Of a stretch of 64,000 nucleotides of DNA, positions 55,815 to 64,000 are shown piece after piece (position 1 is the first letter of the stretch; every line of letters begins with the position of its first letter). Below the pieces are notes generated by a model. That model was not told the origin of the DNA. It worked only from the letters and a program-made list of their open reading frames with translations, and did not search any database. This DNA comes from [Empedobacter] haloabium (GTDB lineage: Bacteria; Pseudomonadota; Gammaproteobacteria; Burkholderiales; Burkholderiaceae_D): assembly GCA_008011715.2 (NCBI GenBank), contig CP136508.1, positions 186,001-250,000 of the forward strand, given 5' to 3'. The position numbers and the translations under genes are program-made.

Positions 55815-57812
55815 ATGAATATGCAACGCACGCTGCTCGCCAGCGCGATCCTGGCCGCCTTCGCATCCGCTGCTCCTTCCGCTTTCGCCGACGAACCTGC
55901 CGACCAGGTCGTGCCCAAGGTCGTCGTCACCGCCAATCCGTTCCGCAGCGCCGAAGGGGACCAGATCCTGACCCCCGCCAAGGTGCTGCAGGGCGACGAA
56001 CTGCGCGACAAGGCCGGCAGCTCGCTGGGCGAGACGCTGTCGCAGGAGCTGGGCGTGTCCGCTTCCGCGTTCGGCGCCGGCGCCTCGCGGCCGATCATCC
56101 GCGGCATGGAAGGCCCGCGCGTGAAGATGCTGGAGAACGGCATGTCGGTGTCCGACGTGTCCGGCCTGTCGAACGACCACGCCGTGGCGGCCGAAGGGGC
56201 CGTGGCGCACCAGATCGAAATCCTGCGCGGCCCGGCCGCGCTGCTGTACGGTTCCGGCGCCATCGGCGGCCTGGTGAACGTCGTCAACGAGCGCATCCCG
56301 ACCGCACTGGAAGCCAAGCCCACCGGCCAGGCCGAAGCGCGCTACAGCACCGTCGACAAGGGCCGCAACGCCTCCGGCACCGTCGACGCGGCGTTCGGCA
56401 AGATCGCCGTGCACGTCGACGGCAACTGGCGCCTGACCGACGACTACAAGATCCCGGACACGCGCGTGCTGAACGATCCGGACTCCGCCTCCGGCCGCCT
56501 GCCGCACTCGGACACGCACGAGCGCAACGCCGGCCTGGGCGCCTCGTTCGTCGACAGCTGGGGTTATGTGGGCGCTTCCGTGTCGCACCTGTCCAACCTG
56601 TACGGCATTCCGAGCGACGAAGGCTCGCGCATCGACCTGGAGCAGAAGCGCTACGACATCGAAGGGTTGGTGAAAGCACCGTTCGCCGGCTTCGAGAACT
56701 TCAAGTTCAAGGCCGGCCATACCGACTACGAACACGCGGAACTCGACGACGAAGGCATGCCCGAGGTGCGCTTCACCAATCGTTCCACCGAGACGCGCTG
56801 GGAGCTGTCGCACCAGCCGCTGGCCGGCTGGCACGGCACTTTCGGCATCCAGACGGAAAACACGCACTTCGCCGCGCTGAGTGCCGAAGGCGGGCCGGAC
56901 ACGGTCCCGGCGACACGCTCGACGTCCACCGCCGGCTTCCTGGTCGAAGAAAAGGACCTGGGCGTGCTGCGCCTGTCGGCCGGCGCGCGGCTGGAATCGG
57001 TCAAGCGCGAACCGGTCACGGGGCTGGCGCGCTCGTTCGACCTGAAGTCCGGCTCCGTCGGCGCGCTGTGGCCGTTCATGCCGGGCTATGGCGCCGGCCT
57101 GACGTTCTCGTACGCCCAGCGCGCGCCGGCCACCGAGGAGCTGTATTCGTACGGCCCGCACGACGCCACCGTCACCTTCGACGTCGGCAATGCCAACTTC
57201 GCCAAGGAGAGCTCGCGCAACGTCGAACTGTCGGTGCAGAAGACCACCGGCATCGTGCGCTGGAAGGCCAACGTCTACCGCAACAAGGTCAACGACTTCA
57301 TCTACGGCAATATCACGGGCAACCTGCTGGACGAGGAAGGCAACCCGGGCGACGAGCTGCGCGAGCGCATCTTCCAGCAGGGTGATGCCACGATCCGCGG
57401 CGCCGAGGCGGAGCTGACGTACAACGAGACGGGCGCCGGCTGGTCGGGCCGCGTGTTTGCCGACACGTCGCGCGGCAAGCTCGATGCCGGCGGCAGCCTG
57501 CCGCTGCAGCCGGCCGACCGTGTCGGCGCGTCGATCGGCTACCGGATGGACGCGCTGCGCGCCGGGCTGTCGCTGGTGCACGCGCGCGGCCAGGATCGCC
57601 TGGCCTCGTTCGAGACCACCGCCACGCCGTCGTACAACCAGCTGAACGCGAACGTATCGTACACGCAGAAGGTGGGCGACTATGACCTGACGTATTTCCT
57701 GCTGGCGAAGAACCTCTTGAACGACGACATCCGCGTGTCGACCTCGGTGCTGAAGGACATTTCGCCGCTGCCGGGCCGCAACTTCGTGTTCGGCGTGCGC
57801 GCGAAGTTCTAA
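55815..57812 (+). CDS. TonB-dependent receptor, ZnuD-like
   Basis: The 665-residue receptor has a signal peptide (LLASAILAAFASAAPSAFA), a TonB box-like VPKVVVTANPF, a plug with SASAFGAGASRPIIRGMEGP and ILRGPAALLYGSGAIGGLVN, and a barrel ending in FGVRAKF. RAPATEELYSYGPHDATVTFDVG matches the pattern of ZnuD-type zinc receptors. Zinc as substrate is inferred from this and from the small Cys/His gene before it. TGAGG precedes the ATG at 55815. Confidence 0.85.
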   Translation: MNMQRTLLASAILAAFASAAPSAFADEPADQVVPKVVVTANPFRSAEGDQILTPAKVLQGDELRDKAGSSLGETLSQELGVSASAFGAGASRPIIRGMEGPRVKMLENGMSVSDVSGLSNDHAVAAEGAVAHQIEILRGPAALLYGSGAIGGLVNVVNERIPTALEAKPTGQAEARYSTVDKGRNASGTVDAAFGKIAVHVDGNWRLTDDYKIPDTRVLNDPDSASGRLPHSDTHERNAGLGASFVDSWGYVGASVSHLSNLYGIPSDEGSRIDLEQKRYDIEGLVKAPFAGFENFKFKAGHTDYEHAELDDEGMPEVRFTNRSTETRWELSHQPLAGWHGTFGIQTENTHFAALSAEGGPDTVPATRSTSTAGFLVEEKDLGVLRLSAGARLESVKREPVTGLARSFDLKSGSVGALWPFMPGYGAGLTFSYAQRAPATEELYSYGPHDATVTFDVGNANFAKESSRNVELSVQKTTGIVRWKANVYRNKVNDFIYGNITGNLLDEEGNPGDELRERIFQQGDATIRGAEAELTYNETGAGWSGRVFADTSRGKLDAGGSLPLQPADRVGASIGYRMDALRAGLSLVHARGQDRLASFETTATPSYNQLNANVSYTQKVGDYDLTYFLLAKNLLNDDIRVSTSVLKDISPLPGRNFVFGVRAKF

Positions 57813-57823
57813 GCCGGAAAAAA

Positions 57824-57860
57824 TTGCTAAAAATCGGGGACAGTCCCCGATTTTTAGCAA
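57824..57860. repeat. Palindrome of the GGGGACAG family after the ZnuD-like gene
   Basis: Perfect 17-base arms TTGCTAAAAATCGGGGA and TCCCCGATTTTTAGCAA are separated by 3 bases. Core and A/T flanks match the other family copies. Its place directly after the receptor gene suggests that it also works as a terminator-like hairpin. Confidence 0.75.
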
Positions 57861-57941
57861 CGTGCGTTGCTTAACTGACCATCAATGAGTGTTGCGCCAA
57901 CCTTCCTGCAACGACATGTGTCGTGCAATCGGGAGAACATC

Positions 57942-58124
57942 ATGGCTGACAATCTGCAAAACCGCGGTCCGCAGGACCGCAACCGCATCAACGTCAACGA
58001 ACCGTGGGAACTGCGCTACTGGACCAAGGAGCTGGGTTTGTCGGAAGACGAGCTGCGCGAGGCCGTCAAGGCAGCAGGCACCAGCGTCAACGCCGTGCGC
58101 GAGCACGTGGGCAAGTTGCATTGA
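57942..58124 (+). CDS. DUF3606-family small protein
   Basis: The 60-residue protein matches the DUF3606 pattern: an early basic-polar lead (RGPQDRNRINVNEPWELRYW), then a helical TKELGLSEDELREAVKAAG and a final VREHVG. Function is unknown; members are common in Proteobacteria and are often stress-associated. GGGAGA precedes the ATG at 57942; longer starts lack a ribosome site. Confidence 0.8.
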   Translation: MADNLQNRGPQDRNRINVNEPWELRYWTKELGLSEDELREAVKAAGTSVNAVREHVGKLH

Positions 58125-58304
58125 TTCGTTTGTAAATCGCGTGGCTTCCACGGTCACATTGATAGTATGATGGCATTATCCGCGGGGTCGCCAGCGCATG
58201 CGCGACCTGCCCGCGACCATGGCCAGGCATGGCCTGCAGCCACCGTACGCGCGACGGCAACGCGCGGCCAGCATGCGCGTTTTTTCGCATTCGATGCAGT
58301 GGGC

Positions 58305-58586
58305 ATGACCGAAGATATCTGGGTAAAAGGGTACGTCTATAGCGTGGACGTGGCGGAGGAACCGGCCGGCAAATATCGCGGCCAGATCTATGTGAAGTCG
58401 CATCGCTATTCGGGCCGCACGTTCGAGCCGCCCGTCGTTATTGAAACGCCGGCAGCGTTCAAGCGCGAGCATGCCGCCGAGATCGAGGCCCGCGCCCTGG
58501 CGCGCGAGCTGATCGACAGCGGCAATCTGGAGGACCGCCTGCGCACGGTGCCGGCGGATGCGGCACCGCCGCACACGACGCACTAG
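58305..58586 (+). CDS. Hypothetical protein
   Basis: A predicted 93-residue protein with MTEDIWVKGYVYSVD at its start and a central IYVKSHRYSGRTFEPPVVIETP. No signal peptide or membrane segment is visible and I recognise no family. The frame is open further upstream to 58167, but the residues there look like random GC-rich translation, so the ATG at 58305 is preferred. Confidence 0.5.
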   Translation: MTEDIWVKGYVYSVDVAEEPAGKYRGQIYVKSHRYSGRTFEPPVVIETPAAFKREHAAEIEARALARELIDSGNLEDRLRTVPADAAPPHTTH

Positions 58587-58651
58587 CGCGGCGACGGTGC
58601 CCCTGCAGCACTGCGCTCATGCGAGCGCAGCGTCACAGTTTTGTCCCCCGC

Positions 58652-60745
58652 TTACAAATCCACTTTCAACCGCGCCACGACGCTGCGCTCCGCGCCCGGC
58701 ATGACGTACAGGTTGTTCCACGACGAGGTGTAGTACGTCTTGTCGAACAGGTTGTGCACGTCCACTGCCAGGCGCACGGCCTTCGTCAGCTGCCACCAGC
58801 TCGTCAGCCGCGCCGTCGTGTAGGCGGGCAGCGTGTACGTGTCCGCATTGTTGCCGGCCCGGTCGCCCACGTAATTGATCCCGGCGCCGATGCCGTAACG
58901 CTTGCCGTTGGCCAGCGTGTCCTCGCGCATCGCCAGCACCCCGGCGCTCCACTCGGGCACATTGGCCAGGCGCGCGCCGGACGGCAAGGTCTTGTCCTTG
59001 GTCACGCGGGCATCGTCGTACGCCAGGTTGGCGCTGACGCGCCAGTGCCGGTCCAGCTGGCCGTACACGTCGGCCTCGACGCCGGTGCTCTTGATCTTGC
59101 CGGCGGCGACCGAGTAGCCCGGCACGTCGCTGGCCGTCAGCACATTGGTCTTGGCGATGTCATAGATCGCCACGTTGGCGCCCAGGCGCTCGTCGCGCGT
59201 CTGCAGCTTCCAGCCGGCCTCGTAGGCCGTGGAGCGCTGCGGGTCGAAGGCGTTGCCGGCGATGTCCGTGCCGTTATTGCCGCGGAACGACTTGCCGGCC
59301 GAGACGTACAGCGAGCTCCACTCGTTCGGCAGGTACGTGATGCCGGCGCGCGGCGACACCGCGCTCTGGTCGCGCGACGTGCGCGTCTTCGCCACGCGGT
59401 TGTCCAGCTCCTGGCTGTAGTCGTCATGGCGCAGGCCGGCCAACAGCTTCCATTGCGGCGACAGGCTGAGTTGGTCCTGCACGAACACGGCTTTTACGCG
59501 CTGGCGCTCGTCCGAGCTGGACGTGCGCGTGGTCGCGTCGGGGCGGGGCGCACCATAGACCGGGTTGTAGATGTCGATCGGGTAATTGGCCGAGCGCAGG
59601 ATTTCCGTGTTCATCCACAGGCGCGACGCTTCGGCGCCCACCAGCAGCGTGTGGCCGACCGTGCCCGTGTTGAACTTGCCTTCCAGCTCGGCTTGCACGG
59701 CCACGTCGCGCGACGGCAGCTGGCGCCAGGTGGCCTGGCGGTTCAGCGTGCGGTTGTCCGCCGCCAGTGACGTCGCCTCCGTGTAGTTGCCGTCGAACGT
59801 GCTTTCCTTGTAGCTGGCGCCCAGCTTCATGCGCCAGTTGTCGGCCAAGGTGCGCTCCAGCGTGACCTGGTGCGTATCGCTGGTGAGCGTCATGTTGTTG
59901 TCGCCCGGCTCGTTCAGCACGCGCTCGCGCGGCAGCGTGCCCAATACGCCGCGCACGTTGATGACGCCGCGGTCCAGCGGCGTGTCCACGCGCAGGAACT
60001 CGCCTTCGTAGTTCAGCGTGGTGCGGCTGTCGACCAGCCACGTCAGCGCCGGCGCCAGCAGCGTGCGGTTATTGCCCAGCAGGTCGCTGCGGCTGTCGCC
60101 TTCCTCGACCATCGCATTGAAGCGGTAGGCCACGCTGCTGCCCAGGGCGCCCGTGCTGTCGAAGGTGCCGCGGCGCAGGCCGCGGCTGCCCACGCTGAAC
60201 TCGGCCACGTTGCGCGTGCCGAACTTCGGCTTTTTCGTGACGATATTGATGGTGCCGCCCGGCTCGCTGCTGCCGTACACGGCGCCGGCCGGTCCCTTCA
60301 GGAATTCGAAGCGTTCGACGGTGGCGGTGTCACGCGTCGGGTTGTAGCCGCGCGCGCCGGGGAAGCCGTTGACGAGGAAGCCCATGTCCGTGCTGGAGAA
60401 GCCGCGGATCGCGTAGTTGTCCCAGGTGCCGCCGAAGTCGTTCAGCCGGGCCACGCCGCTGACGTAGTCGACGGTGTCGGCCAGGCGCAGCGCGCCCAGG
60501 TCTTCCAGCTGCTGCGTGCCGATCACGCGCACCGCTTGCGGCACTTCGCGGATCGGCGTGTCGGTGCGGGTGGCGCCGCTGCTGTTCGGCTGTACATAGC
60601 CGGTGGCGCGCTCGCCCGCCACGGTCACCTGGGGCAGCGGCGCCTCGGCGGCTTCATCGGCGGCGAGGGCGCCCAGCGGGGCGCAAAACAGGCCCAGCGC
60701 CAGCAGGCGCGCGGCGGTGGCGGCAGGGGTGAGACGAGACGGCAT
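58652..60745 (-). CDS. TonB-dependent siderophore receptor
   Basis: The 697-residue receptor has a signal peptide (LLALGLFCAPLGALAADE), a TonB box-like LPQVTVAGE, a plug with TRTDTPIREVPQAVRVIG and FEFLKGPAGAVYGSSEPGGTINI, a pattern of the TonB-siderophore subfamily, and a barrel ending in a short RLKVDL. A Fur-box-like palindrome lies just upstream, so iron-dependent repression by the Fur at 6213-6641 is likely. The siderophore is unknown. The ATG at 60745 follows AAGGA at 6 bases. Confidence 0.9.
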   Translation of the reverse strand: MPSRLTPAATAARLLALGLFCAPLGALAADEAAEAPLPQVTVAGERATGYVQPNSSGATRTDTPIREVPQAVRVIGTQQLEDLGALRLADTVDYVSGVARLNDFGGTWDNYAIRGFSSTDMGFLVNGFPGARGYNPTRDTATVERFEFLKGPAGAVYGSSEPGGTINIVTKKPKFGTRNVAEFSVGSRGLRRGTFDSTGALGSSVAYRFNAMVEEGDSRSDLLGNNRTLLAPALTWLVDSRTTLNYEGEFLRVDTPLDRGVINVRGVLGTLPRERVLNEPGDNNMTLTSDTHQVTLERTLADNWRMKLGASYKESTFDGNYTEATSLAADNRTLNRQATWRQLPSRDVAVQAELEGKFNTGTVGHTLLVGAEASRLWMNTEILRSANYPIDIYNPVYGAPRPDATTRTSSSDERQRVKAVFVQDQLSLSPQWKLLAGLRHDDYSQELDNRVAKTRTSRDQSAVSPRAGITYLPNEWSSLYVSAGKSFRGNNGTDIAGNAFDPQRSTAYEAGWKLQTRDERLGANVAIYDIAKTNVLTASDVPGYSVAAGKIKSTGVEADVYGQLDRHWRVSANLAYDDARVTKDKTLPSGARLANVPEWSAGVLAMREDTLANGKRYGIGAGINYVGDRAGNNADTYTLPAYTTARLTSWWQLTKAVRLAVDVHNLFDKTYYTSSWNNLYVMPGAERSVVARLKVDL

Positions 60746-60778
60746 GGGCATTCCTTGCAAGACGAAACTCAACATTAT

Positions 60779-60793
60779 AAATGAGAATCATTT
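60779..60793 (-). promoter_or_regulatory. Fur box-like site before the siderophore receptor gene
   Basis: AAATGA-GAA-TCATTT is a perfect interrupted palindrome in the context ATAAATGAGAATCATTTGC, close to the Fur consensus GATAATGATAATCATTATC. It lies about 35 bases upstream of the receptor start. Confidence 0.7.
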
Positions 60794-60812
60794 GCATCGA
60801 ATGCCGCCGCCG

Positions 60813-61319
60813 TCAGCCTTTCAGGTCGAGGTCGAGCCAGACGGCGTAGGCCAGGCGCTTGCCTTCCCACAGGGCGCCACCGCGGACGGCGGCGTCGCAC
60901 GAGGTCAGCTGGCCGGCGATTTCCTGGCGCGCCAGGCGCTGGCGGAACGCCAGCGCGTCCTTCGGGGCCAGGTAGCCCACCATCTCGCCGCTGAGGAATA
61001 CGGCCACGGCCTTGTCCTCGTACGGGTTGGCGTCGTCCGGCAGCAGCAGCGCGGTATGGCGGGCGTCCGCCTTGGCGTCGCCATGCTCGCCGGCCAGTCG
61101 GCGGATGGTGTCGCGGTAGCGCGATTCGCCCAGCACTTCGACGTCGAACTGGCCGCCGCCATCGGACCAGTGCAGCACGGGCGCCCCTTCCGGCACCGGG
61201 GTGTAGGAGCCCGCGCGCGGATGCTGCACCGGCGGCGCTGCCTTGGGGCGGCCCTTCAGCAGATAAAACAGCGCCAGCAGCGCGACGACGATGATTGCCA
61301 GGTTCAGTGCTTCAGCCAT
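60813..61319 (-). CDS. Membrane-anchored HIRAN-like domain protein
   Basis: The 168-residue protein has an N-terminal membrane anchor (LNLAIIVVALLALFYLL) and a domain with FDVEVLGESRYRDTI, ALLLPDDANPYEDKAVAVFLSGEMVGYL and ALAFRQRL. NP.(D/E).AV.V...G..VGYL resembles the HIRAN fold, best known as a DNA-end-binding module, although here it is probably cytoplasmic at the membrane. Function is unknown. It lies downstream of the histidine kinase on the same strand. Confidence 0.6.
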   Translation of the reverse strand: MAEALNLAIIVVALLALFYLLKGRPKAAPPVQHPRAGSYTPVPEGAPVLHWSDGGGQFDVEVLGESRYRDTIRRLAGEHGDAKADARHTALLLPDDANPYEDKAVAVFLSGEMVGYLAPKDALAFRQRLARQEIAGQLTSCDAAVRGGALWEGKRLAYAVWLDLDLKG

Positions 61320-61353
61320 TGCGGGCGCATCCGGTAACGAATAAGGGGCGCCA

Positions 61354-62535
61354 TTATCGCAGGCCGGCGGGAATCGAGAACGTGAAGACGGTGTGACCCT
61401 GCGAGGACACCACCTCGAGCAGGCCGCCATGGGCGCGCGCGATCTCGCTGGCGATGTACAGGCCCAGTCCCAGGCCGCGGCGCGGCTGGCCGTCGTCGTC
61501 GCGCCAGTACGGCTGGAACAGCTTGCCCAGCTTGGCCGGGTCGATGGTCTCGCCTTCGTTCGCGACGACGAGGCGGAACGCGCCCTCGGTCAGTGTTGCC
61601 TGCACGCGTACCGGCGCGTCCTTGCGACCGTAGCGCAGCGCGTTGGCCAGCAGGTTGGCCAGCACCTGGGCGACGCGGTCGCGGTTGCACCAGACGGTGC
61701 CGGGTACGTCGATGGCCGCCTCGATCCGCTGGTCCGGATGCTCGTTCTGGCATTCGGCCACGACCTGCTGCAGGGCGTCGTCCAGGTCACCGACCGGGCG
61801 GGCGTCCAGGCCGATGCCGCCGCCCAGGCGGCCACGCGTGAAATCGAGCACGTCGTCGATCATGCGCGCGATCCTCTGGCCGCTGCGCTGCATCGTGTGG
61901 GCGATCGTGCGGGTGCGCTCGTCGCCGCCGGCCTGCAGCAGGATTTCGGCGCCGTGCAGGATCGACGACAGCGGCGTACGGATATCGTGGCCCAGCACGG
62001 CGATGAACTGTTCGCGCAGCACCGCCGTTTCCTTTTCGTCCGACAGCTCGCTGTTGCGGTCCGCATAGCGGCGCTCCGCCGCCAATTGCTTCGAGATCAG
62101 CTGGGCGAACAGCACCAGCGACTTCAACGTCTTCGATTCGGACAGCGGCAGTGGGCGCGGGTCCAGGCCGCACAGCGTGCCGAAGAATTCGCCGTCGATG
62201 CCGTAGATCGGGATCGACACGTAGCTCTCGAAGCCGTACTGGCGCGGCGTGGGATGGTTGTGGAACAGGTCGTCGGCGCTGACGTGGTCGATGACGATGG
62301 TGGCGTTGGCCGCGCGCACGCTGCGGCACAGCGTGGTGCGCACGTCCAGCTCATCGCCGGGCAGCAGGCCGAAGCCCAGCTTGTCCAGCACCGCGCAGGT
62401 GGTCCAGTTCGTTTCCGTCACATGGGCGACGCAGACGAAACGCAGCCCCGTCATTTCCGCCATCACGCTGAGGATATCCGGTACAGAAGGCAGCGCCTGG
62501 ACGGCCTGCACGAAAGGGGGCCATGCTTGCTTCAT
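61354..62535 (-). CDS. GAF-domain sensor histidine kinase
   Basis: The 393-residue cytoplasmic kinase has an N-terminal GAF domain (about residues 18-160; YGFESYVSIPIYGIDGEFFG, TLCGLDPRP), a HisKA segment with VLGHDIRTPLSSILHG and a HATPase with LANLLANALRYG, a divergent G1 box (VANEGETI) and GLGLGLYIASEIARAHGG. No membrane segment or receiver is present and no response regulator is adjacent. The GAF part suggests sensing of a small ligand or of redox or light signals. The frame is open upstream but is a shadow of trmB. Confidence 0.88.
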   Translation of the reverse strand: MKQAWPPFVQAVQALPSVPDILSVMAEMTGLRFVCVAHVTETNWTTCAVLDKLGFGLLPGDELDVRTTLCRSVRAANATIVIDHVSADDLFHNHPTPRQYGFESYVSIPIYGIDGEFFGTLCGLDPRPLPLSESKTLKSLVLFAQLISKQLAAERRYADRNSELSDEKETAVLREQFIAVLGHDIRTPLSSILHGAEILLQAGGDERTRTIAHTMQRSGQRIARMIDDVLDFTRGRLGGGIGLDARPVGDLDDALQQVVAECQNEHPDQRIEAAIDVPGTVWCNRDRVAQVLANLLANALRYGRKDAPVRVQATLTEGAFRLVVANEGETIDPAKLGKLFQPYWRDDDGQPRRGLGLGLYIASEIARAHGGLLEVVSSQGHTVFTFSIPAGLR

Positions 62536-62605
62536 GATCTTTCTGTCGGATGGGTGAAAGGCAAGTGTAGCAGAGCCGGCGGGCCTTGGCGGAAGCCCCC
62601 GATGG

Positions 62606-62611
62606 TATAAT
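62606..62611 (+). promoter_or_regulatory. Candidate -10 element of the trmB promoter
   Basis: A perfect TATAAT lies 35 bases upstream of the trmB ATG, in the short gap to the divergent kinase gene. The -35 region is not clear. Confidence 0.45.
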
Positions 62612-62646
62612 CGTCCGTTTTTCGCCACCTTTTTCAGCAGATTCCC

Positions 62647-63366
62647 ATGTCTTCCGACACGCCACCGAAGGGCCCCGCGCGGTCCATGCTGTACGACCCC
62701 ACCGAACACCGCATCCGCAGTTTCGTCACCCGCGCCGGCCGCCTCTCCACCGCACAGGAGCGCGCCCTGAACGAGCTGGGGCCGCGCTACATGATCGAAT
62801 ACGCCAAGGCGCCGCTCGAGCTGGAACAGGCCTTCGGCCGCAAGGCGCCGGTGATCCTGGAGATCGGCTTCGGCATGGGCCAGACCACGGCGCACATCGC
62901 CAAGCTGATGCCGGAGAAGGACTTCATTGGCGTCGAGGTACATACGCCGGGAGTCGGCAGCCTGCTGAAGCTGATCGGCGAGGAGAACCTGACCAACCTG
63001 CGCGTGATCCAGCACGACGCCGTCGAGGTCCTGAACAACATGATCGAGGCCGGCACGCTGGCCGGCGTGCACATCTACTTCCCCGACCCATGGCACAAGG
63101 CGCGCCACAACAAGCGCCGCCTGATCCAGGCGCCGTTCGTCAAGCTGCTGGTGGAAAAGCTGGCGCCGGGCGGCTACCTGCACCTGGCGACCGACTGGGA
63201 AGACTACGCGGTGCAGATGCTGGAAGTACTGTCGGCCGAAGAGGGCCTGCAGAACACGGCCGAGGGCTACGCACCGCAGCCGGCCTACCGCCCGCTGACG
63301 AAGTTCGAGAACCGTGGCCTGAAGCTGGGCCACGGCGTGTGGGACCTCGTCTTCACCAAGAAGTAA
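62647..63366 (+). CDS. trmB: tRNA (guanine-N7)-methyltransferase
   Basis: The 239-residue enzyme methylates G46 in the tRNA variable loop. The SAM motif is [12 protein letters not shown], followed by [30 protein letters not shown] is the catalytic block and LATDWEDYA a later conserved stretch. Length and motif order are normal. It stands between the divergent kinase and the converging EamA gene. Confidence 0.96.
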   Translation: MSSDTPPKGPARSMLYDPTEHRIRSFVTRAGRLSTAQERALNELGPRYMIEYAKAPLELEQAFGRKAPVILEIGFGMGQTTAHIAKLMPEKDFIGVEVHTPGVGSLLKLIGEENLTNLRVIQHDAVEVLNNMIEAGTLAGVHIYFPDPWHKARHNKRRLIQAPFVKLLVEKLAPGGYLHLATDWEDYAVQMLEVLSAEEGLQNTAEGYAPQPAYRPLTKFENRGLKLGHGVWDLVFTKK

Positions 63367-64000
63367 TCATCCCCTCGCCGGCGCCGGCGCGGTCGGCACG
63401 GCGCGCGCCGGCATGAACGCCAGCAGGTTGCCGCCGACGACCAGCGCCAGGCCGGCAAAGGCGGAGGCGCTCCAGCGGTAGTCCTCGAACAGCGCCGATA
63501 CCGTCAGCGCCACGATCGGGAACAGCACCGTGCAGTAGGCGGCGCGGTCGGCGCCGAGCCGGCCCACCAGCAGCAGATAGGCCGTGAACGCGATGACCGA
63601 GCCGGGAATCGCCAGGTACAGCAGCGATCCCACGTAACGTGCATCCGCCTCGAACGTGAACGGCATGCCCAGTGCCAGCGCCAGCAAGGTCAGGATCGAC
63701 GCGCCGATGAACATCGCCCACGTGTTGGTCAACAGCGGCGCCAGGCCCAGCGCCTGCATGCGCGACGACAGCAGGTTCCCCGCCGAGAAGCACAACGTCC
63801 CCAACACGGCCAGCCCCAGGCCCGCCAGCATGCCGCTGTCGCCCCAGTGGCCCGCCATTTGCGGCAGGAACAGCAGCGCGATGCCGCCCAGTCCCAGCAG
63901 CGCGCCGCCGACGACGGCCGGCCGCACAGGCCGGGCCAGGAACAGCCGGCCGTTCAGCGCGTTCCAGATCGGCGCGGTGGAGAACACCACCGCCACCAGG
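63367..64000 (-). CDS. EamA/DMT-family transporter, 5' part cut by the window edge
   Basis: At least 209 residues of a drug/metabolite transporter are visible, with about six membrane segments, for example AVVGGALLGLGGIALLFL and YLAIPGSVIAFTAYLLLVGRLG, the second-half EamA signature. The start lies beyond position 64000, so the true N-terminus is not known. The substrate is unknown. It converges on trmB with no spare bases between the two stop codons. Confidence 0.82.
   Translation of the reverse strand, partial: LVAVVFSTAPIWNALNGRLFLARPVRPAVVGGALLGLGGIALLFLPQMAGHWGDSGMLAGLGLAVLGTLCFSAGNLLSSRMQALGLAPLLTNTWAMFIGASILTLLALALGMPFTFEADARYVGSLLYLAIPGSVIAFTAYLLLVGRLGADRAAYCTVLFPIVALTVSALFEDYRWSASAFAGLALVVGGNLLAFMPARAVPTAPAPARG

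Noticed and set aside
62536..63333. Upstream extension of the GAF kinase frame opposite trmB
   Set aside because: It is antisense to trmB, and the kinase has a proper ATG at 62535.

Overview
The window is a GC-rich betaproteobacterial chromosome segment. The gene set and order (rsmA after pdxA, fur divergent from bamE, leuS-lptE-holA-proA, hemJ, trmB), the style of the proteins and the scattered GGGGACAG/CTGTCCCC palindromes fit a Massilia/Duganella-type member of the Oxalobacteraceae. This placement is an inference from sequence character, not from a search.

Layout. 1-12 kb is mostly housekeeping: the end of pdxA, rsmA, two related lipoproteins, a metallophosphoesterase, a HAD phosphatase, hrcA, fur, bamE, dapB, an ExbB/ExbD pair, a barstar-like gene, and map with a ParD-like antitoxin gene. 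Two of these genes, hrcA and dapB, each carry what looks like one extra C and are frameshifted. 12-23 kb holds a VOC protein, an AraC regulator, leuS-lptE-holA-proA, hemJ, a DsbA-fold isomerase, an RNA methyltransferase and a Bcr/CflA exporter. 23-29 kb is a signalling block: an HDOD-GAF-histidine kinase, a REC-PAS-GGDEF-EAL protein and a Sel1-repeat protein, closely spaced or overlapping.

29-47.7 kb is the standout region: a RiPP cluster with the full enzyme set expected for a thiopeptide. Two tandem 53-residue precursors with an acidic leader ending in EEMGA precede a tightly overlapped operon. The operon encodes a leader-binding ThiF-like protein, a YcaO cyclodehydratase, a SagB-type azoline dehydrogenase, a LanB glutamylation protein, a MATE exporter, an MDR reductase, two paralogous secreted proteins, an FtsX/MacB-type permease, a LanB elimination protein and a second SpaB_C-like protein that may be the pyridine-forming cyclase. 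Divergently transcribed are a DsbA-like oxidoreductase, an HlyD-type adaptor and a LolD-type ATPase. The adaptor and ATPase probably work with the FtsX permease about 12 kb away as a MacAB-like exporter. Thiopeptides are best known from Gram-positive bacteria, so a complete set in a Gram-negative genome, with its own split tripartite exporter and two unknown periplasmic proteins, is the main discovery candidate.

47.9-64 kb holds a lone flagellin gene, an alpha/beta hydrolase, a TraB/GumN protein, three TonB-dependent receptors (one preceded by a Fur-box-like palindrome, one ZnuD-like behind a small Cys/His protein), a tRNA-Gly(CCC) with a good promoter, small hypothetical genes, a GAF-histidine kinase, trmB and a truncated EamA transporter.
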